Source: Desulfobacteraceae bacterium (GTDB lineage Bacteria; Desulfobacterota; Desulfobacteria; Desulfobacterales; UBA2174). Taken from it: a stretch of DNA of 33,744 nucleotides. Every line of letters begins with the position of its first letter. Positions within the stretch are counted from its first letter, which is position 1. Of this stretch, positions 17,175-24,815 are shown piece after piece. The notes below the pieces were generated by a model. It searched no databases. It worked only from the letters and a program-made list of their open reading frames with translations, and was not told where the DNA came from. The position numbers and the translations under genes are program-made. The stretch lies in contig JAQVTF010000016.1 of assembly GCA_028700185.1 (NCBI GenBank), positions 1 through 33,744 on the forward strand. The letters run 5' to 3'.

Positions 17175-17890
17175 TGCTGCTGGAAGTGGAAAACCTCAGG
17201 GTCTCCTACGGGCAGATCAAGGCCCTGCAAGGGATCAGCTTTACCGTCGACGAGGGCGAGATCATCACCATCATCGGGGCCAACGGGGCGGGTAAGAGCA
17301 CGGCCCTGCGTGCCATTTCACGCATGGTACCGGTGGAGGAAGGCAGTCGGATGACCTACCGTGACCAGGACCTGCTCAGTTTTGCGCCGGACAAGGTCGT
17401 CAGCCGTCTGGGCATCTCTCACGTGCCCGAGGGACGCCGGCTGTTCGGCAATCTCACCGTGATGGAAAATCTGATCCTGGCCTGCTTTGCCCGCAAGGAC
17501 CGTGACCGCATCCCCGCGGATCTCAAGCGTGTCTTCAACCTCTTTCCCCGCTTGCAGGAGCGCCAGGAGCAGAAGGCCGGCACGCTCTCCGGCGGTGAGC
17601 AGCAAATGCTGGCCATCGGCCGAGCCTTCATGAGCGGACGGCAAATGATGCTGCTTGACGAGCCGTCCATGGGGTTGGCGCCCCTGCTGATGCTCAACGT
17701 CTTCGAAGCGCTGAAGGAAATCAACCAACAGGAAGGCACCTCGATTCTGCTGGTGGAACAAAACGCCCGCCTGGCCCTCAAGTTTGCCCAGCGGGGATAC
17801 GTGCTGGAAACCGGGAACCTGGTGTTGTCCGGCTCCAGCGCCGAGCTGATGAACAACCCCGAGATCAAGAAGGCGTATCTCGGGGCATAG
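17174..17890 (+). CDS. livF: Branched-chain amino-acid ABC transporter ATPase LivF
   Basis: This is the partner ATPase to LivG, 238 aa. It has Walker A GANGAGKSTALRAI, a canonical signature LSGGEQQMLAIGRAFM, Walker B MMLLDEPSMGL and switch histidine-position residue in LLVEQNARLAL, where glutamine-asparagine replaces a histidine as is normal for LivF. The 1-base overlap with livG implies translational coupling. It ends the operon and is followed by a palindromic 9-nt repeat region that may act as the transcript 3' end. Confidence 0.97.
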   Translation: MLLEVENLRVSYGQIKALQGISFTVDEGEIITIIGANGAGKSTALRAISRMVPVEEGSRMTYRDQDLLSFAPDKVVSRLGISHVPEGRRLFGNLTVMENLILACFARKDRDRIPADLKRVFNLFPRLQERQEQKAGTLSGGEQQMLAIGRAFMSGRQMMLLDEPSMGLAPLLMLNVFEALKEINQQEGTSILLVEQNARLALKFAQRGYVLETGNLVLSGSSAELMNNPEIKKAYLGA

Positions 17891-17906
17891 TTTAGGAGCC
17901 GAAAAC

Positions 17907-18039
17907 AGGACCGATAAGACGCAAAAAAATAGGGCCAATAAGACGCATCAGACCTATTTTCATCAGTCCTATAATCCGCTTTATACGTCCTATGGGCCCT
18001 ATAAGTCTTATCGCTCTTATTGGTCTTATCGGCCTTACC
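17907..18039. repeat. Palindromic array of 9-nt repeats between livF and argC
   Basis: The right half reads as consecutive 9-nt units of form TATNNGTCT (TATAAGTCT, TATCGCTCT, TATTGGTCT, TATCGGCCT). The left half holds complementary units such as GACCGATAA and GCCAATAAG. Nested complementary pairs are visible: 17911-17920 with 18023-18032, 17935-17943 with 18015-18023, and 17930-17936 with 17995-18001. A transcript could fold over about 120 nt. No gene is apparent. Confidence 0.8.
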
Positions 18040-18070
18040 CCCAAAATTCTAAGCGTTTCAGAGGAATCCC

Positions 18071-19108
18071 ATGACCCGCGTCGCCGTTGTCGGGGCCACC
18101 GGCTATGCCGGGGCCGAGCTTGTCCGCATCCTGGCCGGCCACCCGGCCGTAACCCTTACGAGGGTCACCTCGCGTCAATACGCCGGCGTGCCATTCGCCG
18201 ATGTTTTTCCCGCATTGAGCGGACGGGTGGAACTGATCTGCCGGGCCTTCGATCCCCGGGACGTCATTGAGAACGCCGATATCATCTTCACCGCCCTGCC
18301 CCACAAGGTGCCCATGGCCATCGTGCCCGACCTGGTGGCCGCCGGTCGCCGGGTGATCGACCTGTCCGCCGATTTTCGCTTCCGCAACGTGGATCTCTAC
18401 GAGTCCGTCTATCAGCCCCACCAGTCGCGGGATCTGTGCGGCCAGACCGTCTACGGCCTGTGTGAAGTCTATGCCGAAAGCATCACCGGCGCCCAACTGG
18501 TGGGCAACCCGGGCTGTTATCCCACCAGCGTCCTACTGCCGCTGATTCCGTTGTTGCGCCAGGGGTTGGTGGCGCCGGAAGGCTTGGTGGCCGATAGCAA
18601 GAGCGGCGTGAGCGGCGCCGGCCGCGGTGCCTCGCTCACCACCCACATCTGCGAGGTGGCCGAGTCGTTCAAGCCTTACAAGGTGGCCGCCCATCGGCAC
18701 AACCCGGAGATGGAGGCCATTCTCGAGGAACAGGCCGGGCGACCGGTCTCCCTGACCTTTGTGCCCCACCTGGTCCCCATGAGCCGCGGCATGCAGACCA
18801 CCATTTACGCCCGACCGGTGGACGGCGTGGACGAAGCGGCGATTCGCGATTGCCTCTCCCGGTTTTACGCGGGGCGCCCCTTCGTGCGCCTGCGCCCGAC
18901 GGGCAAAGCCCCGGACACCCGCCACGTGCGCGGCACCAACTACTGCGACATCGGCATGGTCCTCGATGACCGGCGCCACTGCCTGGTGCTGATGTCCGCC
19001 ATCGACAACCTCGTCAAGGGGGCTGCCGGCCAGGCGGTGCAGAACATGAACCTGATGCTCGGCTTTGCCGAAACCACCGGCCTGGACCAGGTGCCGTATC
19101 CGGTGTAA
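18071..19108 (+). CDS. argC: N-acetyl-gamma-glutamyl-phosphate reductase
   Basis: ArgC catalyses the NADPH-dependent reduction of N-acetylglutamyl phosphate to the semialdehyde in arginine synthesis. The 345-aa protein begins VAVVGATGYAGAELVRIL, the Rossmann nucleotide motif. The active-site cysteine is in GNPGCYPTS, and the catalytic histidine is probably in HRHNPEME. KSGVSGAGRG is also a family motif. ATG 18071 has AGAGGAA eight bases upstream. No other arginine gene is in view, and the preceding repeat array suggests its own transcription unit. Confidence 0.96.
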   Translation: MTRVAVVGATGYAGAELVRILAGHPAVTLTRVTSRQYAGVPFADVFPALSGRVELICRAFDPRDVIENADIIFTALPHKVPMAIVPDLVAAGRRVIDLSADFRFRNVDLYESVYQPHQSRDLCGQTVYGLCEVYAESITGAQLVGNPGCYPTSVLLPLIPLLRQGLVAPEGLVADSKSGVSGAGRGASLTTHICEVAESFKPYKVAAHRHNPEMEAILEEQAGRPVSLTFVPHLVPMSRGMQTTIYARPVDGVDEAAIRDCLSRFYAGRPFVRLRPTGKAPDTRHVRGTNYCDIGMVLDDRRHCLVLMSAIDNLVKGAAGQAVQNMNLMLGFAETTGLDQVPYPV

Positions 19109-19204
19109 ATAAAAGTTGAGACTGGATCCTTGAAACCTGGTCCTTCTTGTTATTGGGGCCCTTTTTAGCCGGAAATGCGCAAGCCGCCTCCCTGGAGAGC
19201 CGCC

Positions 19205-19636
19205 ATGAAAATCCCTCAACTGTCGCTGTTCGTTCCCAACACCCCCGGCACCATGGCCGACATCGCCGCCATCCTGGGGGACATCGGCGTCAACATCCGC
19301 GCCATGAGCCTGGCGGACACCAAGGATTTCGGGGTGCTGCGCATGGTGGTGGACAACACCGACAAGGCCCGCCAAGTGCTGAAGGACTACGGCTATCCGG
19401 TACGCACCAACGAAGTGATCGCCGTTGAAATCGACGACCAGCCCGGTTCCCTGGGGCGATTGCTGCGGATCCTGGCCGACGGCGGCCGCAACGTGGAGTA
19501 CATGTACGCCTTCGTGCAAAAAAACGCCCATCGGGCCGTGTTGATGCTCCGAATCGAGGATCTGGACGGTGCCATCGCCTGCCTCGGCGCAGCGGGGCTG
19601 AAAGTGCTTTCCGCCCAAGAACTCTACGCGCTTTAG
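19205..19636 (+). CDS. Tandem ACT-domain protein
   Basis: The 143-aa protein consists of two ACT domains. The first starts QLSLFVPNTPGTMADIAAIL and the second starts VIAVEIDDQPGSLGRLLRIL, each with the conserved glycine-x-leucine turn that binds amino acids at dimer interfaces. Stand-alone double-ACT proteins are thought to sense amino acids; many lie beside phenylacetate-CoA ligase or indolepyruvate oxidoreductase genes, but neither is present here. ATG 19205 is used because it begins the first ACT strand directly and has GGAGAG upstream; an in-frame ATG at 19175 would add a short arginine-rich tail. It follows argC by 96 bp, so an arginine-related role is possible but unproven. Confidence 0.88.
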   Translation: MKIPQLSLFVPNTPGTMADIAAILGDIGVNIRAMSLADTKDFGVLRMVVDNTDKARQVLKDYGYPVRTNEVIAVEIDDQPGSLGRLLRILADGGRNVEYMYAFVQKNAHRAVLMLRIEDLDGAIACLGAAGLKVLSAQELYAL

Positions 19637-19659
19637 CCCTATCCCGTCGGATTCTCTTG

Positions 19660-20961
19660 TCAGTGCATCAGGTTCGGCAAGAAGAGCGCCAACTGGGGAA
19701 AGGGAATCAGTAACAGGGTGCAAAAAATCAACGCCACCAGCAGCGGCACCACGCCCCTGAAAATATCCTCCAGCGCCACGTCGGTGGACACCCCGCTCAC
19801 CACGTAGACGTTGACGCCCACCGGCGGGGTAATCACTCCGATCTGCGTCACCATCACCACCACCACGCCGAACCACACCGGGCTAAACCCCAGGTCGATC
19901 ACCACCGGATAGAAAATCGGCACCGTGAGCATGATCAGGGCCAGGGCATCGATGAAGCAGCCGCCCACCAGATAGACCAAGATGATCAGCGCCATGACGG
20001 CCGGCGCCGGCCAGTTGAACCCGGCGACCCAGTTGGCGATGTCAAAGGGAATCCGGGTAACGGCGAGAAAATGCCCGAAAACGGTGGCACCGGCCACGAT
20101 GACCAAAATCATGCAGGAGATTCGGGTACTTTCCTGGAGCGCTTGCCAAAGGTCTTTCAGGGTGATGGTACGACGCACCCCGGCGATGACAAGGGTGCCG
20201 AAGGCGCCGACGGCCCCGGCCTCGGTGGGGGTGAAAAAACCGAGAAACAAGCCCCCCATCACCAGGATGAACAGCAGTAATGTTTCGATGAGTCCGGATA
20301 GGGAGGCAATGCGCTGCTTCCAGGTCGACCGCGGCCCCCGGGGGGCCACCGACGGGTCCAGTATGGCCCAGATGGTGACGGCCAGGCCAAAACTCACCGC
20401 CAGCAGAATGCCCGGCAGGATGCCGGCGATGAAAAGCCGGCCGATGGACTGCTCCGTCATGATCCCGTAGACGATGAAGATGACGCTGGGGGGAATGAGG
20501 ATGCCGAGGCTGCCACCGGCGGCCACCACCCCTCCGGCGAGGGTGTCATGGTAGTGGTAGCGCCGCATTTCCGGCAGCGTCACCGCCGCCATGGTGGCCG
20601 CGGTGGCGTTGGTGGAACCGCAGATGGCCGAAAACCCGGCGCAGGCGCCGATGGTGGCGATGGCCATCCCCCCGGGCCAGTGGCCGATGAAGCGGTGGGC
20701 CACATCGAAAAGCCGTCGGCTGATACCGGAGTGGTAGGCGATCTGCCCCATAAGAATGAACAGGGGAATCACCGTCAGGTTGTATGATCCGAAGACCTCG
20801 TAGATGTCCTTGACCACCACGTTGAGGGCAGCGCTGACGGAGACGACGTACCCGAAACCGATGAAACCGAGCAGCATCATCACGAAGCCGACGGGCATGC
20901 GCGAAAAGATCAGGATCACCAGGGCCGCCAGGCCGACGATGCCGGTTGTTGTTGGACTCAT
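19660..20961 (-). CDS. dctM: TRAP transporter large permease (DctM family)
   Basis: This is the main membrane subunit of a sodium-driven tripartite (TRAP) carboxylate importer. The 433-aa protein is almost wholly hydrophobic, with about eleven or twelve predicted helices. Family motifs are LIFSRMPVGFVMMLLGFIG near the start, GGSLGILIPPSVIFIVYGI in the first half and TPPVGVNVYVVSGVS near the end. The start at 20961 has GAGGA about fourteen bases upstream on its strand, which is weak. It is third in the dctP-dctQ-dctM order but lies 283 bp from dctQ because of an inserted repeat element. Confidence 0.95.
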   Translation of the reverse strand: MSPTTTGIVGLAALVILIFSRMPVGFVMMLLGFIGFGYVVSVSAALNVVVKDIYEVFGSYNLTVIPLFILMGQIAYHSGISRRLFDVAHRFIGHWPGGMAIATIGACAGFSAICGSTNATAATMAAVTLPEMRRYHYHDTLAGGVVAAGGSLGILIPPSVIFIVYGIMTEQSIGRLFIAGILPGILLAVSFGLAVTIWAILDPSVAPRGPRSTWKQRIASLSGLIETLLLFILVMGGLFLGFFTPTEAGAVGAFGTLVIAGVRRTITLKDLWQALQESTRISCMILVIVAGATVFGHFLAVTRIPFDIANWVAGFNWPAPAVMALIILVYLVGGCFIDALALIMLTVPIFYPVVIDLGFSPVWFGVVVVMVTQIGVITPPVGVNVYVVSGVSTDVALEDIFRGVVPLLVALIFCTLLLIPFPQLALFLPNLMH

Positions 20962-21021
20962 GCCGTTTCTTTGATCCTCAGGCCGCGCGTCAAAACCTCG
21001 GCGACCGGTTAACGTTGCAGG

Positions 21022-21230
21022 AAGTTACGAGTGCGTTAAAGTGACTAAAGTGACTAAAGTGAACTAAAGTGACTAAAGTGAACTAAAGTGACTAAAGTGA
21101 AGGAATTCTAACAGTTATAAATATAACCGGAGCGAAGCGACTCCACAATTTTAGTCACTTTAGTCACTCGTAACTTTAGTCACTGAAATTAGTCACTCGT
21201 AACTTTAGTCACTGAAATTAGTCACTCCCA
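21022..21230. repeat. 9-nt repeat hairpin element inside the TRAP operon
   Basis: The left arm carries repeated AGTGACTAA/ACTAAAGTG units. The core, GGAATTCTAACAGTTATAA then ATATAACCGGAGCGAAGCGAC, is a diverged reverse complement of the core at 41-304. The arm at 21040-21058 is perfectly complementary to 21150-21168 (19 bp). The right side also contains a 29-nt direct repeat (21161-21189 and 21190-21218). It fills most of the gap between dctQ and dctM. Confidence 0.88.
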
Positions 21231-21244
21231 ACTCTACTCCCTTC

Positions 21245-21718
21245 TCAATTCCTCAAATTATCCACGACCCTCGCCGCCAGCACCAGACACAGGACGGCGC
21301 AGCCGGCGCCGATTCCGTAAACCACCGGGAAAACGGGCAACTGGAGGGTCATGGAGACTTCTCCGCTGGCCTTGAGCTCGGCGGCGTAAATGACGCACTG
21401 CCAAGTGACCATGGCGAAGAGGACGATGCACACCGCGTCGTTGACGGCATCCACGATGCGCTGGGTGCGTGGTGACAGCCGCATCACCAGAAAATCCACC
21501 GCGATGTGCCCCTTGTCCACCGAGGTCTGGGCCAGGGCGAAGGAAACGAAGAGGGCCGCCAGGAAGCCCATCAGCTCGTAGGTGCCGGTGATGGGCCACC
21601 GCATGAGGCGCAAAACGATGTCGGCACAGGTCAACAGCATCATGGCCATCACCGCCGCGGCCGACAGGGCGTTCAGGGACCGGGTGAGCCAGGCGAGTCT
21701 GTTAGTCAAGGTTGGCAT
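21245..21718 (-). CDS. dctQ: TRAP transporter small permease (DctQ family)
   Basis: This is the small membrane subunit that pairs with DctM. The 157-aa protein has four hydrophobic segments. The family-typical second-third region ITGTYELMGFLAALFVSFA is followed by KGHIAVDFL, as expected. The start at 21718 is supported by GGGAGGAAGT on the coding strand. It lies 24 bp after dctP; the distance to dctM is unusually large because of the repeat element. Confidence 0.93.
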   Translation of the reverse strand: MPTLTNRLAWLTRSLNALSAAAVMAMMLLTCADIVLRLMRWPITGTYELMGFLAALFVSFALAQTSVDKGHIAVDFLVMRLSPRTQRIVDAVNDAVCIVLFAMVTWQCVIYAAELKASGEVSMTLQLPVFPVVYGIGAGCAVLCLVLAARVVDNLRN

Positions 21719-21742
21719 GGCGCCACTTCCTCCCGGTGGTCT

Positions 21743-22765
21743 CTACCGCGGGTTGTCGGCGATGGCCGTCTTGAGGGTATCGACGATTTTCTTTCCATCC
21801 AATCCCTTGTCGTTGGCTTCCTGGACGTAGGCATCGATGATCGGGGTCACCGCTGTCTGCCAGCGGGCCTGTTCAGCTTCCGTCAAGGGGACGATGCCGT
21901 TGCCCAGGCTGAGGGTGAACCGTCGGCCCGCTTCGTCCACTTCGTCCCATTTTTGGCCATGCACGTCGATATACGCCGCGTTGACGGCTTCAAAGATCGC
22001 TTTTTGGTCATCGCTCAGGGCATCCCACTTTTGGCGGTTCATCACCACGAACATGGTGGTGGTGTACCCCACCGCCTGGCATTCGGTGGTGCTCTTGATC
22101 ACTTCGGCCTGGCGCCAGCCCTTGAGTACCTCGATGGGCCCGAAGGTCCCCTCCACCACCCCTTTTTGAAGATTTTCATAGGTTTCATTCTGAGGTTTGG
22201 CCACCGGCACCGCCCCGAGGGCCTCGACGATCTTGGCGCTCAGTCCGGTGGAGCGGATTTTCATCCCTTTGAGATCCTCCAGCGTCTGGACCGGCCTGCG
22301 GGTATGCAGCAGCCCGGGGCCGTGGGCGTGCAGGTACATCACCTGGACATCCGAGAGTTCGGCCGGCTTGAGGGCTTGGTAGAAATCATTGGCGGCCCGG
22401 GTGGCCTGCAAGCCGTTGGCATAGCCCATGGGCAGGTCCACCGCCTCCATGGTGGGAAAACGGCCCCGGGTGTAGGCGAAGCAGGACATGGCGATATCCG
22501 AGATGCCTTTGATCACCCCGTCGTAGGCCTGGGGAGGGGAAGTGAGGGTGCCGCCGGGAAACACGGTAATCTTCACCTGGCCGTCGGTGCGCTTTTCGAT
22601 TTCCTGGGCCCAGTCCATGGCGGCTTGGCACTGACCATGGGTCGCCGGGAAAAAGATGCTGTAGGTCAACTCCACCGGAGCCGCTGCAACAGAGGCCGGC
22701 TGCAGGGCCAGGATGAACGCGCACAGCAATACGGTGGCAAACGACAACAAACGGATGGCTCTCAT
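21743..22765 (-). CDS. dctP: TRAP transporter solute-binding protein (DctP family)
   Basis: This is the periplasmic receptor of the TRAP importer. The 340-aa precursor has a signal peptide with likely cleavage after VAA near residue 29 (SVAAAPVELTYSIFFP). The DctP fold markers are visible: GGTLTSPPQAYDGVIKGISD, then the conserved arginine in LKGMKIRSTG that normally clamps the ligand carboxylate, and NETYENLQKGVVEGTFGP. The ligand is therefore probably an organic acid; nothing narrows it further. AAGGAG lies upstream of the start at 22765. First gene of the operon. Confidence 0.94.
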   Translation of the reverse strand: MRAIRLLSFATVLLCAFILALQPASVAAAPVELTYSIFFPATHGQCQAAMDWAQEIEKRTDGQVKITVFPGGTLTSPPQAYDGVIKGISDIAMSCFAYTRGRFPTMEAVDLPMGYANGLQATRAANDFYQALKPAELSDVQVMYLHAHGPGLLHTRRPVQTLEDLKGMKIRSTGLSAKIVEALGAVPVAKPQNETYENLQKGVVEGTFGPIEVLKGWRQAEVIKSTTECQAVGYTTTMFVVMNRQKWDALSDDQKAIFEAVNAAYIDVHGQKWDEVDEAGRRFTLSLGNGIVPLTEAEQARWQTAVTPIIDAYVQEANDKGLDGKKIVDTLKTAIADNPR

Positions 22766-23111
22766 GGCGCTGCTCCTTTTCTTGCCAGTTGGTTGGACTG
22801 CACATCGACACCCTTCTCAGTTCAAAGGGGAATCGACAGAGGGCACTGCATCGGGATGGAACAATTTTGAAAAAAACGAGAGTAAAACGGTCGGAGGCGC
22901 TTGCTGGGCCGGCTTCATCGCGGCCAGCAAGCCATCAATAGAGGTAGGCGTACAAATGAGCGATTTTCTGGATGGAAACAGTCATGCTTGATCCTGATCC
23001 GTTGTTCACAGCTTCGGGAATTCAAACTACACGTCGGACAGACGACTGTCAAGGCTTTTCCGAAGGCCCCGTCCCGGTAGGGAAAACCGGTATGACCCCG
23101 CCACGGTCCGC
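22766..23111. other. Gene-free divergent region between dctP and folD
   Basis: No coding sequence is convincing here. The only strong structure is a hairpin whose arms, 22899-22911 and 22921-22932, form about 12 bp with one bulged G and a 9-nt loop. No T-run follows on either strand, so it is not a standard terminator. An AT-rich patch at 22861-22888 lies between this hairpin and dctP and may contain the dctP promoter, but I see no clear hexamer pair. Confidence 0.5.
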
Positions 23112-23140
23112 TTGACATCGGACCGCCATTTGACTAAAAG
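23112..23140 (+). promoter_or_regulatory. folD: Sigma-70-type promoter for folD
   Basis: TTGACA at 23112-23117 is followed after 17 bp by TAAAAG at 23135-23140 (four of six consensus bases). The predicted transcript start, near 23147, gives a leader of about 145 nt before folD. A second TTGACA at 23181 lacks a partner -10. Confidence 0.6.
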
Positions 23141-23211
23141 CAGCGATGCCCTGCGGTTCCCGCCTACTGTTAGAAGACGATTGACAATTCCGAATACGCG
23201 AGACCTTCAGG

Positions 23212-23242
23212 AGACGGCCGGCACTGTCGCCGGTCGTCTTTT
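23212..23242 (+). terminator. Terminator-like hairpin in the folD leader
   Basis: AGACGGCCGGC pairs with GCCGGTCGTCT (11 bp, one G-T wobble) with a 6-nt loop, followed by TTTT. It ends 50 bp before the folD start and downstream of the candidate promoter. It therefore looks like a leader attenuator or the end of a short leader RNA rather than the terminator of an upstream gene, since the upstream gene is divergent. Confidence 0.7.
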
Positions 23243-23291
23243 CCCCTTCGAACCGACTGGCAACCAAAAATCCATGAAAGGAGAACGCACG

Positions 23292-24200
23292 ATGACCGCC
23301 AAGCTGATCAAGGGAACGGAAATCCGAGAGCAGATTCTCGAAGAAATCACCGCCGAGGTAACCGAGATCAAGGAAAAGTACGGTAAGGTACCCGGTCTGG
23401 TCACGATCCTGGTGGGAGAAAACCCCGCCTCTATTTCTTATGTAACACTGAAGATCAAGACCGCCCACCGGGTAGGCTTCAAGGAAATCCAGGACAGTCA
23501 GCCGGTGGATATCTCCGAGGCCGATCTGCTGGCGTTGATCGACAAGTACAACAAGGACGAGTCGATTCATGGCATCCTGGTGCAGTTGCCGCTGCCCAAA
23601 CACATCGACGAAAAGAAGGTGCTCAACGCCATCGATCCGGACAAGGACGTGGACGGCTTCCATCCGGTGAACGTCGGGCGCCTGATGATCGGCGGCAGTG
23701 AAGTGAAGTTCCCCCCCTGCACCCCGGCCGGCATCCAGGAGATGATCGTGCGCGCCGGCGTGGAAACCAAGGGGGCCGAGGTGGTCGTGGTGGGACGCTC
23801 CAACATCGTGGGCAAGCCGATTGCCAACATGATGCTCCAGAAGGGCCCCGGCGCCAATGCCACCGTGACCGTGGTGCACACCGGCACCCGTGATCTGGCC
23901 AGCCACTGCCAGCGCGCCGACATTCTCATCGTCGCCGCCGGCGTCCCCGACCTGGTCAAGCCCGAGTGGATCAAGCCGGGTGCCTGTGTCATCGATGTCG
24001 GCGTCAACCGGGTGGGCGAGAAGATCAGCGAAAAGACGGGCAAGAAGGTGGCCATTCTCAAGGGCGACGTGGATTTCGACCGGGCAAAGGAAATTGCCGG
24101 CTACATTACCCCGGTTCCCGGCGGCGTCGGCCCGATGACCATCACCATGCTGATGAAAAACACCCTCAAATCCTTGAAGTTCCAACTCGGCATCGCCTGA
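23292..24200 (+). CDS. folD: Bifunctional methylene-THF dehydrogenase / methenyl-THF cyclohydrolase
   Basis: FolD interconverts methylene-, methenyl- and formyl-tetrahydrofolate in one-carbon metabolism, in the cytoplasm. The protein is 302 aa, slightly longer than the usual 285-290. The active-site Tyr and Lys are in SYVTLKIKTA, and GILVQLPLPKHI, DVDGFHPVN, PPCTPAGIQEMI, the NADP-binding GRSNIVGKP and PVPGGVGPMT are all canonical. ATG 23292 has AAAGGAG eight bases upstream; the longer open frame would run back through the leader hairpin and is rejected. In an anaerobic sulfate reducer it would serve the methyl branch of the Wood-Ljungdahl pathway, but that is inference. Confidence 0.97.
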   Translation: MTAKLIKGTEIREQILEEITAEVTEIKEKYGKVPGLVTILVGENPASISYVTLKIKTAHRVGFKEIQDSQPVDISEADLLALIDKYNKDESIHGILVQLPLPKHIDEKKVLNAIDPDKDVDGFHPVNVGRLMIGGSEVKFPPCTPAGIQEMIVRAGVETKGAEVVVVGRSNIVGKPIANMMLQKGPGANATVTVVHTGTRDLASHCQRADILIVAAGVPDLVKPEWIKPGACVIDVGVNRVGEKISEKTGKKVAILKGDVDFDRAKEIAGYITPVPGGVGPMTITMLMKNTLKSLKFQLGIA

Positions 24201-24446
24201 TCACAGCCCACGGACGGTCGGAACCGGCATCGCGCCGCGTTCCGACCGCCGAAGGCCCCCCGAGCCCCACCGAGTACAGGCGAAAACCCGCAACCGTTAT
24301 TTTTCCCTCAGGGAAAAAGATCGCCCGGCTCATCCCCGGCCCCCTGGCCAAGAGCCCAACGTCGACCGAGGGCATCGGCACGCGTTGACTCCGGCCCATT
24401 TACCAAGCGGGGCCCTCCCTAACCTCTTTCATACAAAGGAGATTCC
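24201..24446. other. Gene-free gap after folD with two hairpins
   Basis: CGGTCGGAAC (24215-24224) pairs perfectly with GTTCCGACCG (24239-24248) fifteen bases after folD, but no T-run follows. A second palindrome, TTTTTCCC/GGGAAAAA around 24300-24318, has an A/T flank on each side and might terminate in either direction. I see no coding sequence. Confidence 0.55.
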
Positions 24447-24578
24447 TTGCCCAGAGCCAACTATAAATTCGAAAAACGACAAAAGGAAATCGCCAAAAAA
24501 AAGAAAAAGGAAGAAAAGCGCCAGAAACGGTCGGAGCGTCAGGAACCAACTGGATCTCAGCCTGAAAACGACGTTTGA
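24447..24578 (+). CDS. 43-aa Lys/Arg/Glu-rich protein, TTG start
   Basis: A short frame starts at TTG 24447, with a perfect AAAGGAG five bases upstream, and encodes 43 residues beginning MPRANYKFEKRQKEIAKK. It then becomes a run of lysines, glutamates and arginines with a polar tail ending in NDV. The sequence is highly charged and would form a single helix. I recall short proteins opening with ANYKFEKRQ and a lysine run in other proteobacteria, annotated only as hypothetical. It may bind RNA or ribosomes, but this is a guess from charge alone. Overlapping longer frames lack a ribosome site. Confidence 0.72.
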   Translation: MPRANYKFEKRQKEIAKKKKKEEKRQKRSERQEPTGSQPENDV

Positions 24579-24663
24579 CCGCCGCGCGCCACCGGCCGCG
24601 GCAAAACCGCCTGGTCTTTTCATAACTAACTGTAATTTTGCGTTATTTATCGCTTTCCCGCAT

Positions 24664-24741
24664 CCGGCCGGTCGTTGACAGGCCGGAGAGAGGGTGTTAC
24701 AGCAATAGTATGGTTTCGGAGTGGCCGGCCGTTGACCGGCC
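24664..24741. repeat. Duplicated GGCCGG(T/C)CGTTGAC motif
   Basis: CCGGCCGGTCGTTGACAGG at 24664-24682 and GGCCGGCCGTTGACCGGCC at 24723-24741 are close copies of one GC-rich, partly self-complementary motif, about 57 bp apart. The first includes a TTGACA at 24675 that could be a -35 box for the following gene, but the facing -10 (TACAGC) is poor. Nothing else is evident in 24579-24815. Confidence 0.5.
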
Positions 24742-24815
24742 TCTACTGCCTACTCAAATGTCTGTTCGCCCTCGCCGTTCCCACTGCCCGGGAATGGCGA
24801 CAGAGGAACCGTGCC

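Noticed and set aside
22899-22932. Hairpin upstream of dctP as a terminator
   Set aside because: The stem is strong, but no T-run follows on either strand and both neighbouring genes point away from it.
23147-23242. ZTP (pfl) or THF riboswitch in the folD leader
   Set aside because: These riboswitches do occur before folD, but I could not find the conserved pfl or THF core bases, only a terminator-like hairpin. A covariance-model search with Infernal would settle this.
24579-24815. N-terminal extension of the glycogen-binding-like protein from ATG 24675
   Set aside because: The extra 47 residues do not resemble the domain family, and a better ribosome site precedes ATG 24816.
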